DNA of 64,000 nucleotides from Doryteuthis pealeii (lineage: Eukaryota > Mollusca > Cephalopoda > Myopsida > Loliginidae). The notes beneath the pieces are model-generated. The model worked only from the letters and a program-made list of their open reading frames with translations, was not told where the DNA came from and did no database searches. Below are positions 10,836 to 21,282 of the stretch, in pieces. Numbering within the stretch: the first letter of the stretch is position 1; the number at the start of each line of letters is the position of its first letter. The stretch is from contig CM042142.1 in assembly GCA_023376005.1 (NCBI GenBank), forward strand, positions 45,132,501-45,196,500, in the 5' to 3' direction. The position numbers and the translations under genes are program-made.

Positions 10836-11100
10836 TAGTTGGTTTTGCAGCATGTCAACCCTTGTTAGGTTATTTAACTCCTTCACAGACGTTAAACTGC
10901 ATCTAATGATGAAGTTCCAATTATGTAGCTTTGGGGAGTGTGGATTGAATGGAAAAAATGAATTTAAAAAATTGTGTTAAAAAATGAGTTTAAATAAAAG
11001 AAATAGTTTTGAATAAAACGAAACATCTTTGGCATAAAATAACCCAACAAGGGTTGACATGCTGAAAAATCCAACCAACCAGCCAACCAACAAACCATCT
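10836..11100 (+). mobile_element. LINE 3' tails (family C), minus stub then plus copy
   Basis: A minus-strand stub (GCAGCATGTCAACCCTTG, TAGGTTATTTA) lies at 10852-10882. A plus copy follows: GACGTTAAACTGCATCTAAT, then a short UTR, GGCATAAAATAACCCAACAA, GGGTTGACATGC and (AACC)n. Confidence 0.7.
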
Positions 11101-11341
11101 TTCACGGGCAGATATTTTTTTATCCTTGTGGAGTTGGCGAATTATTTTCTATGCATTAATGCTGAATTGGTCAACAAGCAGCCAACAAGAAAATGCCTGA
11201 TATTGAGTTACAACAAAATACCAAAAATGTCACTCTGTGTACTGTTGGCAATAAAAATGGTGTCCAAAAAATTTGTCACTCTGCCTGCAAAAGGGTTAAT
11301 GTTGAGGTCACTCTTTTTGAAAATTGATTATACAGTTAGAT
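11101..11341. other. Unclassified
   Basis: No recognised repeat or coding region. Confidence 0.45.
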
Positions 11342-11610
11342 GTGCATGGCGTAATGGTTATCATCATAGGAAATGGACTCGTTGACCTGATTTCAAATCC
11401 TGGACATGACTGTTTGCATTTCACGGAGCGCTAATATCCTTGGGAAAAGTATGCAACCAAATATTCTCCCTCCAGTTGTGGGTCAATATTAGGACAGACT
11501 GGGATCTTTAACCTGACTTAGCAAATCAGTATATAAGGAAAACTTTTAATTCAAACCTGTTAATCTCCTTCTTAAGAAATTGGCCTTTTGTCATATCCCA
11601 CTTGTATTTT
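11342..11610 (+). mobile_element. SINE family 1, diverged full-length copy
   Basis: A-box-like TGGCGTAATGG, B-box-like TTTCAAATCC, body CTCCCTCCAGTTGTGGGTCA, and tail CTTAAGAAATTGGCC with CATATCCCAC. The 3' GCGGAG half of the family hairpin has decayed. Confidence 0.75.
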
Positions 11611-11751
11611 GTAAATCTATATACATGAACATTTAATTAGTCATCAAGCAGCCAATAGTAAAATGCCTTACATTGAGCTACCTATTCTGCACATATATGT
11701 TTCACAATATATGGCTTCAAGTATTCCGAGTAATTATATGGTTTCAACTAT
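11611..11751. other. Unclassified AT-rich spacer
   Basis: Nothing recognised. It includes AATTAGTCATCAAGCAGCCA, which resembles TTGGTCAACAAGCAGCCAAC at 11167, suggesting a diverged duplication. Confidence 0.4.
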
Positions 11752-11928
11752 ATGGCTTAATAATCGGTGACCCAAGTTCAAATCCTGGACGAAGGTGTTT
11801 GCATTTCACATAGCACTCATACATTCGGAAAGGTATAATTCCAACTATTCTCTCTCCAGTTATGGGTAAAATAGTAGGGCATACTGGGCTCTTTAACATT
11901 TGTATGGAAACCAGTCTAGGAAAAAGGA

Positions 11929-11932
<4 letters not shown>
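11752..11932 (+). mobile_element. SINE family 1, 5'- and 3'-truncated
   Basis: Starts just before the B-box (AAGTTCAAATCC), keeps GCATTTCACATAGCACT and CTCTCTCCAGTTATGGG, and stops at CCAGTCTAGGAAAAAGGAA before a TA tract. Confidence 0.75.
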
Positions 11933-11983
<51 letters not shown>

Positions 11984-12172
11984 GTTAAGAATTAATGCAA
12001 AAATGAACCAATGAATATAATAAAAAAATGAATAGAATAATTGAAAAAGATATTTTCTGAGAGACTCTCCCAAAAGAAAAAAATAATAATAACTTTTGAG
12101 AGAGGTCATTAATACAAAAAATAAAACCTTTCACATTCTATGGGATTCTTTATCGAAGTATTGAATTAATCC

Positions 12173-12246
<74 letters not shown>

Positions 12247-12351
12247 CTTATCCCAGCAACTGTATAGAGAGGCATATAAAACACTGTACTTTACCTCTTT
12301 TACAAAATAAAAATGTTCCCAATTTTCTTTACGACTTCAATTCACCATCCA
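11933..12351. repeat. TA and GA microsatellites in AT-rich DNA
   Basis: (TA)n at 11932-11984. (TA)n-(GA)n at 12173-12244. Between them is AT-rich DNA. The 121-codon minus frame here is largely the translated TA tract and SINE. Confidence 0.75.
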
Positions 12352-12468
12352 GCTTGGTATGGTAAACAGTCTCGGAGAAAGGAAAACCTGAATTCAAACC
12401 TGCTAAATTCTGCTTAAAACTGACCTGTGTCACATCCTGCTCCGGTGGAGGGGTTGGGTAAATACATA
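12352..12468 (+). mobile_element. SINE family 1, 3' fragment
   Basis: GGAGAAAGGAAAACCTGAAT, AAACCTGCTAAATTCTGC, then GTGTCACATCCTGCTC and GGAGGGGTTGGGTAAATA. Confidence 0.75.
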
Positions 12469-12658
12469 AATACACAAGCAAATTTTCTGTTTCTAAGAAG
12501 AAGGCTCCTTTGAAAAAATATCCTCTATCATGTCTAATAAAATTTGGCGAAAATGAGTATGACATCAGTTAGAATAATGATTGATGATAAAGAAATTATT
12601 TTTGGCTTGAATCATCTTTTCATGTTCAATTTGGTAAAGTACCAAAATACTTTAAGAG
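12469..12658. other. Unclassified
   Basis: AT-rich, nothing recognised. Confidence 0.4.
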
Positions 12659-12853
12659 GAGTGATTAGCGTAACAGTTATCAGTGTAGGAAATGGAATCA
12701 GTGACCCGGGTTCAAATCCTGGAGGAGGCTAAATTTCATGTTATGTAAATGCCCTTGTAAAAGACAAACTCTCTGTCCATTCTTCCCAGTAATAGCTATG
12801 GGTAAATAGCTGGACATACTGGGTTCTTTAGCCTTGGCTAGGCAACCAGACAA
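12659..12853 (+). mobile_element. SINE family 1, diverged copy
   Basis: TTAGCGTAACAGTTATCAGT, GACCCGGGTTCAAATCCTGG, then AATAGCTATGGGTAAATAGC and TTTAGCCTTGGCTAGGCAAC. The tail is missing; another repeat abuts. Confidence 0.7.
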
Positions 12854-13100
12854 GTATTACGATTTTATGGGTTATCCTTTAGGCTTCAAGCAAGAGCGCT
12901 TGTCCAGCGGAAATCCTTGGTAAAGAATTCCCTTGGTTGTAAGTTCCTCCATCAATGATTGCAAATGGACATCTGTTCAATATCAGTGATTAAGTAGTCA
13001 ACTAGCCACGCATTATGGCTGTTGATTAGTGGAGGAATAGTCAAAAGAAGGAAAACTCTGAATTCAAACTTTGGGTGACTATGACATAGTGGCTACATAA
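12854..13100 (+). repeat. Body of SINE-like family 3
   Basis: TTTTATGGGTTATC, GGCTTCAAGCAAGAGCGC, TTGTCCAGCGGA, then TCAGTGATTAAGTAG and GATTAGTGGAGGAATA. It matches the segment following a tRNA-like head at 38577-38790, so it is probably a headless copy of that SINE. Confidence 0.6.
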
Positions 13101-13242
13101 TGGACTATATATCCATAAAATAAAACAACCAACCAATCAGTCCAATCTTGTATAAGTTTGGTTGGTTAGTAGATTGGAATCTACGGCATATCAACCCTTG
13201 GGTTATTTTATGCTGAAGACATAGCAGCAATAGGTCTAGTCA
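13101..13242. mobile_element. LINE 3' tails (family C), both orientations
   Basis: A plus-strand end (ATAAAACAACCAACCAATCA) is followed by a minus-strand tail (GGTTGGTTAGTAG, CTACGGCATATCAACCCTTG, GGTTATTTTATGCTGAAGAC). Confidence 0.6.
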
Positions 13243-13455
13243 ACACGCAATTGACCATAGAATATAGACATGAAACAAATCAATACCATACAACATAATC
13301 CCCAATAATGCTAACACATTGTTAAAACCAATTACTAAAATGTATAAATATAAATACACGATATGTATAACTTCCTAACCGTTAGGCATGATACAACCCC
13401 AGACGGGTTGATATGCCGTTAAAATCAATAAACAACAACAACAACAACAACAGTT
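13243..13455 (+). mobile_element. LINE 3' UTR and tail (family G)
   Basis: Matches the reverse complement of 57130-57310 over about 190 bases: AATCAATACCATACAACATA, ATCCCCAATAATG, ATGTATAACTTCCTAACCGT, TAGGCATGATACAACCCC, then GACGGGTTGATATGCC. It ends in (CAA)n. Family G coding sequence is seen on the minus strand at 57310-57720. Confidence 0.75.
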
Positions 13456-13604
13456 AAGAAACAGTCAGTATTGTAAGAAACCAGGGACATTTGTTTATCA
13501 ATATCACTTGATTTGGCGATAAATGACTTGAAAAGTGTTGAAAAGTCATAAATGACCTGAAAAGCAATAAAACAAAACAATCAATCAACCAGTCCACCCT
13601 TGTA
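13456..13604. other. Spacer with LINE-tail debris
   Basis: Short internal duplication (AAATGACTTGAAAAG / AAATGACCTGAAAAG), ending in ATAAAACAAAACAATCAATC. Confidence 0.5.
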
Positions 13605-13985
13605 TCAGGTTGGTTGGCTTGTTGGTTGGATTTTACGGCATGTCAACCCTTGGGTTATTTTATGCTGAATACCTTTTGTTTGTTTCATTTTTGTTGGGTA
13701 TTTTTTTCAACTCATTTTATAACTCATTTTTGTATCTATTTAACCCATAGTTAGGACCCTAAAAGGCACTACCACTCTGGGTCAGAGGGGATCTGGGGGT
13801 AATGGCAATGAAGGGGTACTCCATACTCCCCAGAACTCTAGAACTGGAACCTCTCCACTAGATGCAGTTTAACGTCATACCCAGAACACTGACCCTCAGC
13901 CAACACCTTCTTGAACATATATGATAAAAAAGGAGTGTTTGCCATAAGGAAAATACAGTTGGGAATATCATATAGATGCTTGGGC
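13605..13985 (-). mobile_element. LINE 3' end (family C), minus strand
   Basis: Reads as the reverse complement of the family C 3' UTR: (GGTT)n, GGATTTTACGGCATGTCAAC, TTAACCCATAGTTAGGACCC, ACTACCACTCTGGGTCAGAG, GAACTCTAGAACTGGAACC, AACGTCATACCCAG and ATATATGATAAAAAAGG. It is one of the most complete 3' UTR copies in the window. Confidence 0.75.
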
Positions 13986-14129
13986 TTGACAAAACCAGCT
14001 GATTGATTGTCAAATAAGCTTCAGTGTGAATATTGATTTGAATTTCCTTTTTGGATACATAAGATTGATTTGTTTTTTTTTTTTTTTAACTAATCTATCA
14101 TTCAAAAGTCTTTTTTTAATGTACCAGTT

Positions 14130-14690
14130 TTATTTTATATTCGTTGGTTGGTTGATTGGTTGCATTTTATGCCGAAGACGTTTTGTAGTTATTTCCTAGT
14201 TGAGTAACACGAGTGACCTAGCAAAAACAGAACCCAAATCATTTATTTATTTTCCCATTAAACTAACCCTAAATCCCAACCCTAACCCTAACCTTAATCC
14301 TAACCCTAACCCTAAACCCTAACCCTTGTTGGACTTAAACTTAAAAAAAATTAAAATTAAAATTAACAGTTTTATTACAAAATTAGTGGGTTCTTTTTTT
14401 TCTGGGTCACCCTGTAATATTATGTCACTTAACTAGGGTGTAGGGTTTAGGGTTAGGGTTGGGGTTTAGGTTTAATGGGAAAATAAATAATTTGGGTTCT
14501 GTTTTTTCTGGGTAACCCTGTAATATCATGTTACTCAACTAGGAAATACCCATTTTGTTCTATTCCTTCTTGATGGATATTCAAATTCTTTTTTTTTAAC
14601 TCAATCTTTTGTTTTTAAAATCAATTTTTTTAATTTCCAATTTTTAAAACTCATTTTTTCTGTTTAACCCATAGTGTCAGAATTAGAAGC
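14130..14690 (-). mobile_element. LINE 3' tail (family C) interrupted by a telomere-repeat element
   Basis: Left part 14140-14187: GGTTGGTTGATTGGTTGCAT, TTTATGCCGAAGACGTTTTG. Right part 14549-14690: CATTTTGTTCTATTCCTTCT, TGATGGATATTCAAATTC, TTTAACCCATAG. The two halves are contiguous in other copies, so the intervening element arrived later. Confidence 0.7.
14188..14548. mobile_element. TIR transposon with telomere-like core (family T-B)
   Basis: Termini TATTTCCTAGTTGAGTAACA and its complement enclose the GGTGACC-type sub-repeats and CCCTAACCCTAACC / TTAGGGTTAGGG arrays in inverted arrangement. TTTTGT occurs in both flanks (14170-14176; 14552-14559), a possible short target duplication that I could not make exact. 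No coding sequence. Confidence 0.75.
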
Positions 14691-15212
14691 ACAAATAGTC
14701 GTGTGTATATGAAACCGAACTATTAGAACATCTCTTGCTACCTTTCTGAGATTTTGTATTGTTAAACTTTTTAAAATGATAGACAAATATTTCCAGAGAA
14801 TGGACACGGATGAGTCTGGGTCTAATTATTCAGCCAAACAGTGTGGCAAGATTTTTTTTTTATGTCCACTATGCTGAATTCTTCACCTGTTATTTAACTT
14901 AACACTTCCCAGACTCAACTGCTACTTCTTTTATCAGAATTCAAGAACAGTTGTTTCTCATATGCTAGTAGCAAACCCCTCTCCCCCCAAAAAAAAAAAA
15001 GAAAAAAGAAAGAAAGAACAAACTAATGTGAAAACATTATTATTTTTTATTTTTTTTTTGTCAATCAAGAATTATTTTCCTCAAGGAAAATGTGTGAAAA
15101 GCCATCTTAAGGACTCTTTTGTATAAGAAGTTACAGAAGGTATATTCTCTGACCACTTGTGAAAGAGTAACTGTTGTCTCCCAGCATATGAGGTTTCTTC
15201 GAAACGACTACA
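14691..15212. other. Unclassified
   Basis: Complex to T-rich sequence. If the mariner scrap at 15213 is real, part of this would be the element's 3' flank. No terminal repeat was recognised. Confidence 0.4.
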
Positions 15213-15425
15213 GACTTGAGGTGGTATTTACTAAGACAGAAATGGACAACAAATGAGACATTAATCTTCTTCAAAATAATCCCCTTGGCATTCAACACTT
15301 ATTCCAGTGAGTTCCTATTAGTTGAAGCACCTCTTTTGATATGGTGTAAAACTGTGCTATCCCATTTTTTTAATGTCCTCTTCATCCTCAAATCTCGTAG
15401 ATGTATCAATGCCCCCTTTACCCCT
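15213..15425 (-). pseudogene. mariner/Tc1-like transposase C-terminal scrap
   Basis: The minus strand reads STRFEDEEDIKK, then in shifted frames a short region and SVECQGDYFEEDKC. The pattern of a basic-acidic RFxDxEDIKK, about 30 residues, then a W..C..CQGDYFEED is the usual end of mariner-type transposases, after the last catalytic aspartate. At least two frame changes and in-frame stops are present. The catalytic DDE/D region is absent, probably cut off by the Helitron-like element starting at 15471. Confidence 0.45.
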
Positions 15426-15470
15426 TTATAAATTTGGCCCTGCCTCTAAGCAACATCACTTTATTATATA

Positions 15471-16079
15471 TACTAGCAAATATATGCACCCTCCGGGTGC
15501 AAGTATTTAAGTTTTAATGTAATAGAATATCGTATTAAATCAGAAAGGCTAATGAAACTAAATAAGAATGCAGATAAAAAGATTTGAAACAGAGGGAGTA
15601 TAATTGAAAAATAGAACAACTGAAACTTACTCTTCCTTCACTCCCGTCTTTCATTGTTATTTTTTCTAATTTAAGTATTTAGTTAAAAGAGGAAGTAAAG
15701 AATAAAAATGACAGTTATTTTTTCTTGTTAATGGATTTCTTTTCAGATTAATTAAAGAGAGCTTTGCTTATATTCATTAAAATAAAACCAAACAGTTAGA
15801 AATCAATAATACTAAGCACATATTTATTAAAATAACATTTTAAATATCAATATGCAAATTAGCCTTCCCGTTCACACTGTAAACCGCTATTTTGTTGTAT
15901 ATATAAATATAATAGCATGTTATTAATATGTAGATATGCTTAACAGTATTAATAATGTAAAAATTTTTTATTAATAATTGAGGTTAAAATTAAAATAATA
16001 GCATGGTGAATGTGATGTAAATAACTAAGGGAATTGTTACTTGTTACAGACAGAAAAACACACAATCTCCATTATAATA

Positions 16080-16080
<1 letters not shown>
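15471..16080 (-). mobile_element. Helitron-like non-autonomous element, family D
   Basis: Read on the minus strand, it starts with TCCTATTATAATGGAGATTG just after an A. It ends with the hairpin TGCACCCGGAGGGTGCA, about nine bases, then CTAG followed by T. Helitrons insert between A and T, begin with TC, and end with a hairpin and CTRR. No Rep/helicase is present. The nearest relatives are 29143-29797 and 30980-31592. Confidence 0.65.
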
Positions 16081-16120
<40 letters not shown>

Positions 16121-16127
16121 CATACAT
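16081..16127. repeat. (TA)n-(CATA)n microsatellite
   Basis: Pure TA then CATA, abutting the SINE tail. Confidence 0.85.
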
Positions 16128-16458
16128 ACCAACCCCTCCACACGAGCAGAATGCGACACAAGGTCAATTTCTTAAGCGGAGTTTAACAGGTTTTGAATTC
16201 AGAGTTTTCCTTCTCCTAGACCGGTTGCCTAACCAAGGTTAAAGAGCCCAAACTGCCCTACTATTTACCATAGCTGAGGGAGAGTAGGATTCATATCTTT
16301 CCCAAGGGTATTAGCGCTAAGTGAAATGCAATTACCACGTCTAGGATTTGAACTCGGGGTGACGAGTCCATTTCCCATGACTTTAACCATTACACCACGC
16401 GCTTCCTACTCCGCTTAAGAAATTGACCTTGTGTCGCATCCTGTGGAGGGGTTGGTAA
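16128..16458 (-). mobile_element. SINE family 1, near full length, plus an inverted tail
   Basis: 16128-16406 is a full minus copy: 3' CTCCACACGAGCAG, AATTTCTTAAGCGGAGTTTA, B-box complement GGATTTGAACTCG, A-box complement CCATTACACCACG. 16407-16458 is a plus-strand tail fragment (ACTCCGCTTAAGAAATTGAC, GGAGGGGTTGGTAAATAT), making a tail-out inverted pair. Confidence 0.85.
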
Positions 16459-16465
16459 ATATATA

Positions 16466-16511
<46 letters not shown>

Positions 16512-16600
16512 CAATTCTTCCACGGTTGTGACACAAAGTCAAATTCTTGAGTTTAACAGGTTTGATATATGTTTATTATATATATATATAGTATATATAT
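16459..16600. repeat. TA tracts with a SINE family 1 tail stub
   Basis: (TA)n on both sides of a minus-strand SINE tail (16507-16565: TTGTGACACAAAGTCAAATT). Confidence 0.75.
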
Positions 16601-16873
16601 GGAGGTGCGTGGTCTGATGTTTAGAGTCGTAGGAAATGAACTCGTCAACGCGAGTTCAATTCCTGGACGAAGCTGTTGGAATTTCACATGGCACTAATAC
16701 ACTTGGGAAAGGTATGAATCCAATTCTCCCTCCAGCTATGGGTAAATAGCAGCGCAGACTGGACACTTTAACCATGACTAGGTAACAGTCTAGGAGAAGG
16801 AAAACTCTGAATTTAAACCTGCTAAACTCCGCTTAAGAAATTGACCTTGTGTCGCATCCTGCGGAGGGGTTGG

Positions 16874-16877
<4 letters not shown>
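16601..16877 (+). mobile_element. SINE family 1, full length
   Basis: GGAGGTGCGTGGTCTGATG, B-box GAGTTCAATTCC, body CTCCCTCCAGCTATGGGTAA. Complete tail with CTCCGC and GCGGAG half-sites of the 3' hairpin, followed by TA. Confidence 0.9.

Positions 16878-16920
<43 letters not shown>
16878..16920. repeat. (TA)n microsatellite
   Basis: Pure TA between two SINEs. Confidence 0.9.
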
Positions 16921-16924
<4 letters not shown>

Positions 16925-17179
16925 AAGTAAGTAAAGTCGTCGGGGCGGCCTAATGTCGGTATCAGCCAGTCAGCGAGGGAGTACATCCCCTTTTCAATAG
17001 CGCTAGACCAAGGAGATTGTTTTAGCATCTGAGGTGGAGCGCCACACCTTCCATCAGCTCCTTACTTTACCGCACAGATCCCTGTGCTACTCATACGCTG
17101 AGTTGGCGGGGACCGGTATCGAACTAGGAACCTTGTGGTTTCTAGCCGAACGCTCTACCGACTGAGCTAACCCGGCCCC
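16921..17179 (-). mobile_element. SINE family 2 (tRNA-headed), full length
   Basis: The reverse complement starts GGGGCCGGGTTAGCTCAGTC (A-box TAGCTCAGTCGG) with B-box GTTCGATACC. The body holds CCTGTGCTACTCATACGCTG-type and GGTGTGGCGCTCCACCTCAG sequence, and the 3' end is GACGACTTTACTTACTTAC. A 68-codon minus frame across it is incidental. This is the best copy of this family in the window. Confidence 0.9.
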
Positions 17180-17185
17180 ATATTT

Positions 17186-17447
17186 ACCAATCCTTCCATG
17201 GTTGTGACACAAGGTCAAATTCTTGAGTTTAACAGGCTTGATTTCAGTTTTCCTTCTCCTAGACTGGTTGCCTAACCAAGGTTAAAGATCCTAGTCTGTG
17301 CTACTATTTACCCATAGCTGGAAGTAGAATGCATGTCTTTCCCAAGGGTATTAACGCTATGTGAAATTCAAATAGCCTTGTCTAGGTTTTGATATTATCT
17401 TACCGTGTCCATTTCTTACAATGGTAACCATTACACCATGCACCTTC
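17186..17447 (-). mobile_element. SINE family 1
   Basis: Minus copy with TTGTGACACAAGGTCAAATT, CTATTTACCCATAGCTGG and ACCATTACACCATGCACC. The tail is slightly rearranged (CTTCCATGG in place of the GCGGAG motif). Confidence 0.85.
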
Positions 17448-17660
17448 ACATAGAAATTGCTCAAGCTTAAAGATTCAGTCTCAATACTTTCTGACTAGAC
17501 CTCATATTTTCTAAACAGTTTTTTTCCACAATGACTTGTTTAACTCTTTGTCTACCAAATTTCCCACTCGGCAGTACCAAATTATTCCATTCAACTGGTT
17601 CCTTATTGCAAAAGGATCAAGTTCCAGTCCCAGGCTTGGTTCACAGATAAAACAAACTAG
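17448..17660. other. Unclassified spacer
   Basis: Complex sequence, nothing recognised. Confidence 0.45.
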
Positions 17661-17741
17661 AATAGATAGATAGATAGATAGATAGATATGAACAAACTAG
17701 AATAGATAGATAGATAGACAGATAGATATGAACAAACTAGA

Positions 17742-17772
<31 letters not shown>

Positions 17773-17846
17773 TGAACAAACTAGAATAGATAGATAGATA
17801 ACCATGAGCGGACCACAAAATATTGTTGTTAAACATGAACAGATCG

Positions 17847-17879
<33 letters not shown>

Positions 17880-18084
17880 TGAACAAACTAGGATAGATAG
17901 ATAGATAGATAGATATGAACAAACTAGGATAGATAGATAGATAGATGGATATGAACAAACTAGGATAGATAGATAGATAGATATGAACAAACTAGGATAG
18001 ATAGATAGATAGATTGATAGATAGATGGATATGAACAAACTAGAATAGATAGATAGATAGACAGATAGATATGAACAAACTAGA

Positions 18085-18116
<32 letters not shown>

Positions 18117-18475
18117 CCATGAGCGGACCACGAAATATTGTTGTTAAACATGAACAGACGAGATAGATAGATAGATAGAGAGAGAGATAGATAGATATGA
18201 ACAAACTAGGATAGATAGATAGATAGATAGATAGATATGATATGACAAACTAGAATAGATAGATAGATAGATAGATATGAACAAACTAGATAGATAGATA
18301 GATAGATAGATAACCATGAGCGGACCACGAAATATTGTTGTTAAACATGAACAGATCGAGATAGATAGATAGATAGATAGATATGAACAAACTAGGATAG
18401 GTAGATAGATAGATGGATATGAACAAACTAGGATAGATAGATAGATAGATCGATAGATATGAACAAACTAGGGGT
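17661..18475. repeat. Composite (GATA)n satellite with higher-order inserts
   Basis: GATA runs punctuated about every 40 bases by GAACAAACTAG(G/A)ATA. A longer insert containing ACCATGAGCGGACCAC and ATTGTTGTTAAACATGAAC recurs near 17801, 18116 and 18312. Minus frames are Ser-Ile-Tyr-Leu strings and not genes. Confidence 0.9.
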
Positions 18476-19081
18476 GTTTACGTTGTGATTTTTCAGTGTA
18501 AACAAGTGACATGGGTGGGAGCTGCTTCAAGTATCTTAAAGTAGGATCACATTCTAGGTTCTAGTATTGTTATATTCTTCTGATCATCTTTGGTATCTTA
18601 TGTAACTGGGAATTCTTTTTCTAGCGTCTGGAACTTTCCATTTGAAGATTTCGTGACTGGTTTTCCATTAGGGATTTCTCGTCTATCAGACGCCCTGGTC
18701 ATTAGTAGTTTTTGGTTAAATAACCAAAGACTTAGATTTTATTTATATTATATTTTATTTAGAAATCCCCATCCAGACTAACTGTGCAGAGTGTGAGCAC
18801 CGGGTGTGCGCTGATCGCAACTTACTATCTCCGTGGCTTGCCCAGTACCGACTAACTAACTCTTTCAAATCAAAAGAGCTTTTTGTTTCTCATTTCTCTA
18901 CTAATTCTCACGGTATCTACCGGGAAAGGGGTTAACACCAGGTTAACATGTGCCAATCAATCTTCCATGATATCGTCACATACTCCCACTCAAAAAAACT
19001 GCTAGCCGTAATTTCTAACAGCCATTTTGATTTCTACACTAATCCTACATAATTGTTAGGGTACTAACAATTATGTAACAG
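18476..19081 (+). mobile_element. LTR-like element (family H)
   Basis: Aligns with the reverse complement of 5879-6392. Landmarks: starts TGTTTACGTTG, then CTGATCATCTTTGGTATCTT, CATTAGGGATTTCTCG, AAATCCCCATCCAGAC, GTGCAGAG, CTAATTCTCACGG, ending CAATTATGTAACA. TG...CA ends are compatible with an LTR. No coding region adjoins. Confidence 0.5.
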
Positions 19082-19435
19082 TATACAACATAGCAGGCCA
19101 TGTGTAAATGAGGGATCTGAGCTTGTCTATACTAATATTCTTATCTATATTATTTATGTATTCATGTTTTAGAATTTTTTTATCAATGTCTCACATCTAA
19201 AAGAGGCAGGGCTAGGTTTATTGCCCGGTACCTGAATCATCCCAAAATATGAAATGCTAATGGAATCCACACATATTTTTGAGTACCTATCGATTGAGCT
19301 TTGGTATGTCCATGACTTCCAATAATAAAAAGAATTTGTGTTGCATCCTGATCTAATGGGGGGTTAAGAACCGTCTATGTAATACCAATTCTTAGAAATC
19401 TGCTGTAAACTATTAATCTATATGTATTAGTGTTA
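19082..19435. repeat. Segment duplicated at 19970-20110, plus unclassified DNA
   Basis: GTATACAACATAGCAGG, GAGGGATCTGAGCTTG and TTTTATCAATGTCTC recur in diverged form at 19991-20094. A stub of SINE tail (TTGTGTTGCATCCTG) lies at 19340. Confidence 0.5.
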
Positions 19436-19720
19436 GGAAGCGCGTGGTGTAATGGTTAAAGTGATGGGAAATGGAGTCGTCGTCCCGAGTTCAAATCCTG
19501 GATGTGGTAACTGCATTTCATTTAGCACTAATACTCTTGGAAAGGTATGAATCCTACTCTCCCTCCAGCTATGGATAAAATAGTAGGGCAGACTGGGCTC
19601 ATTAACTTTGGTTAGGCAACCGGTTTAGGAGAAAGCAAATTCTAAATTCAAACCTGTTGAACTCCGCTTAAGAAATTGACCTTGTGTCACATCCTACTCA
19701 TGCGGAGGGGTTGGTAAATA
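19436..19720 (+). mobile_element. SINE family 1, full length
   Basis: GGAAGCGCGTGGTGTAATGG (A-box), CGAGTTCAAATCCTGG (B-box), full body and tail with CTCCGC/GCGGAG. Flanks carry ATTAGTGTTA (19426-19435) and ATTAATGTTA (about 19731-19740), a probable target duplication. Confidence 0.9.
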
Positions 19721-20281
19721 TATATATATATTAATGTTATAGGTGATATAACCTATCTACATAATGGAATGATCCTACTACTACTATAAGTAGCAAAGAC
19801 AATTGTAGCCTTGGGTAAGCGACGCAATTCAGTTATAGACTGTATTGTCGGACGTAACTTCACCTTCCTTCTGTAAATTCTACTTTCTCTGTTCAATACA
19901 CTTGTGTCAACTTTCACCAGTTTTTTGTCTTTATTTATAATCCTTAACAACCCCACAACAATTAGTATACTTAAACATTCTAGATTCTAGTATACAACAC
20001 AACGATAGCAGGAAATCAGGGATCTGAACCTGTGCATCCTATCATTCATATTTGTATTTCATTCTTCATAATTTTAAATTTCATATCAAAGTCTCTTGAA
20101 CATTCTGGCTAGATGATATTTTGCGATCAGATGAACTCCACTGGCCTCAAATGAACCCAGAAGTTAACCATATATAGTGTATAATGGAGCACAAAGTCAA
20201 GTCAATATCTATATAAAAAAATCAGGCCTCTGAACTTTACAATAGTACATAATCCTTGAACATACAAAAATGTACAAAATA

Positions 20282-20282
<1 letters not shown>
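19721..20282. other. Unclassified, with second copy of a diverged duplication
   Basis: 19970-20110 matches 19060-19200. The remainder has no recognised feature. A 67-codon minus frame at 19753-19956 has no motif. Confidence 0.4.
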
Positions 20283-20326
<44 letters not shown>

Positions 20327-20870
20327 CATGTATATATATACATATATAAATACTATGCTTTTCAGACTTTAAATACATACAACTCCTACAAATGCTAAAG
20401 AGAGAACAAAAGAGATCAATCTTTTTATATATTATACATAAAGAGAGAAAATGCTTTACTATATTTTTTGTACCCTCAATATACAATCAATATTTCTTTT
20501 TTAAAAAGAACATTTTTATCTTAGCCAATTTCTGACACCTTTGAAATGTTAAAATTATCAGCAGATCATAAAAAATATAAGAAAAATGGTAGATGTGATT
20601 CTGACGGACAATTATTGATTCTGACCTTAGATTCAAACTCAAATGCAAGGTTTCTATTAGATCTGAAATGTTTCGACAAGTTAAAAGTATTATGAGTGTT
20701 CCAAAACTAAAGAACAAACATTTACTAATCTACCAATTTTATTACTATGCAAATAAAACATGGTGCATATATCACCAGAACTACTATGATACTTTTTTAT
20801 GTTGGTTTTATTATTATTGACATCAGCACATAGGTAAATAAATATGTTCTCTTTTATGTGTATACATAGA
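20283..20870. repeat. TA tract and AT-rich DNA
   Basis: (TA)n at 20283-20345, then AT-rich DNA with 76- and 94-codon minus frames lacking motifs. Confidence 0.55.
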
Positions 20871-21282
20871 TCTATTAATACTGGAGATTGTGTGTATTTC
20901 TGTCTGTAACAAAAACTACATCACAACTCTATGTCATAGCTTGTCACAATATTCTTGTATTATATACACTCAGAATTTGAGTAAGCAATTTTAAAAATTA
21001 TGTTTTTACTCACGTCCTTTTTTTTTCTTTCAGTAACAAGAAGTTAACAAAAAGATTTACAAATTACTAAATAGCTACGATTTTGTATAAAATCTATCTG
21101 GAAAATATTGAAAATAATTGTTTGATTAAGAATTAATACATGCATGCAACATTTTATTTGAGGGGGACAACACTAAGTTTTCATTTCAAATTGTTTTATT
21201 TTTTTATTCCTTTAATAAATATGAGGATTTTGCTTACATATGATACTTTAAATATACGCTCCTACATTTGGGGTATTGGTAG
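20871..21282 (+). mobile_element. Helitron-like element, family D, diverged
   Basis: Begins TCTATTAATACTGGAGATTG after an A, followed by TTTCTGTCTGTAAC, like the other copies. It ends near ATTTGGGGTATTGGTAG before T, where the terminal hairpin is decayed. Confidence 0.5.

Noticed and set aside
16921..17179. A genuine tRNA gene
   Set aside because: A- and B-box-like elements are present, but the sequence continues as a dispersed SINE with several copies in the window. No complete cloverleaf with anticodon arm could be supported.
17661..18475. CRISPR-like array of repeats and spacers
   Set aside because: GATA runs with a recurring GAACAAACTAG word. The intervals are simple sequence, not unique spacers, and the genome is eukaryotic in character.
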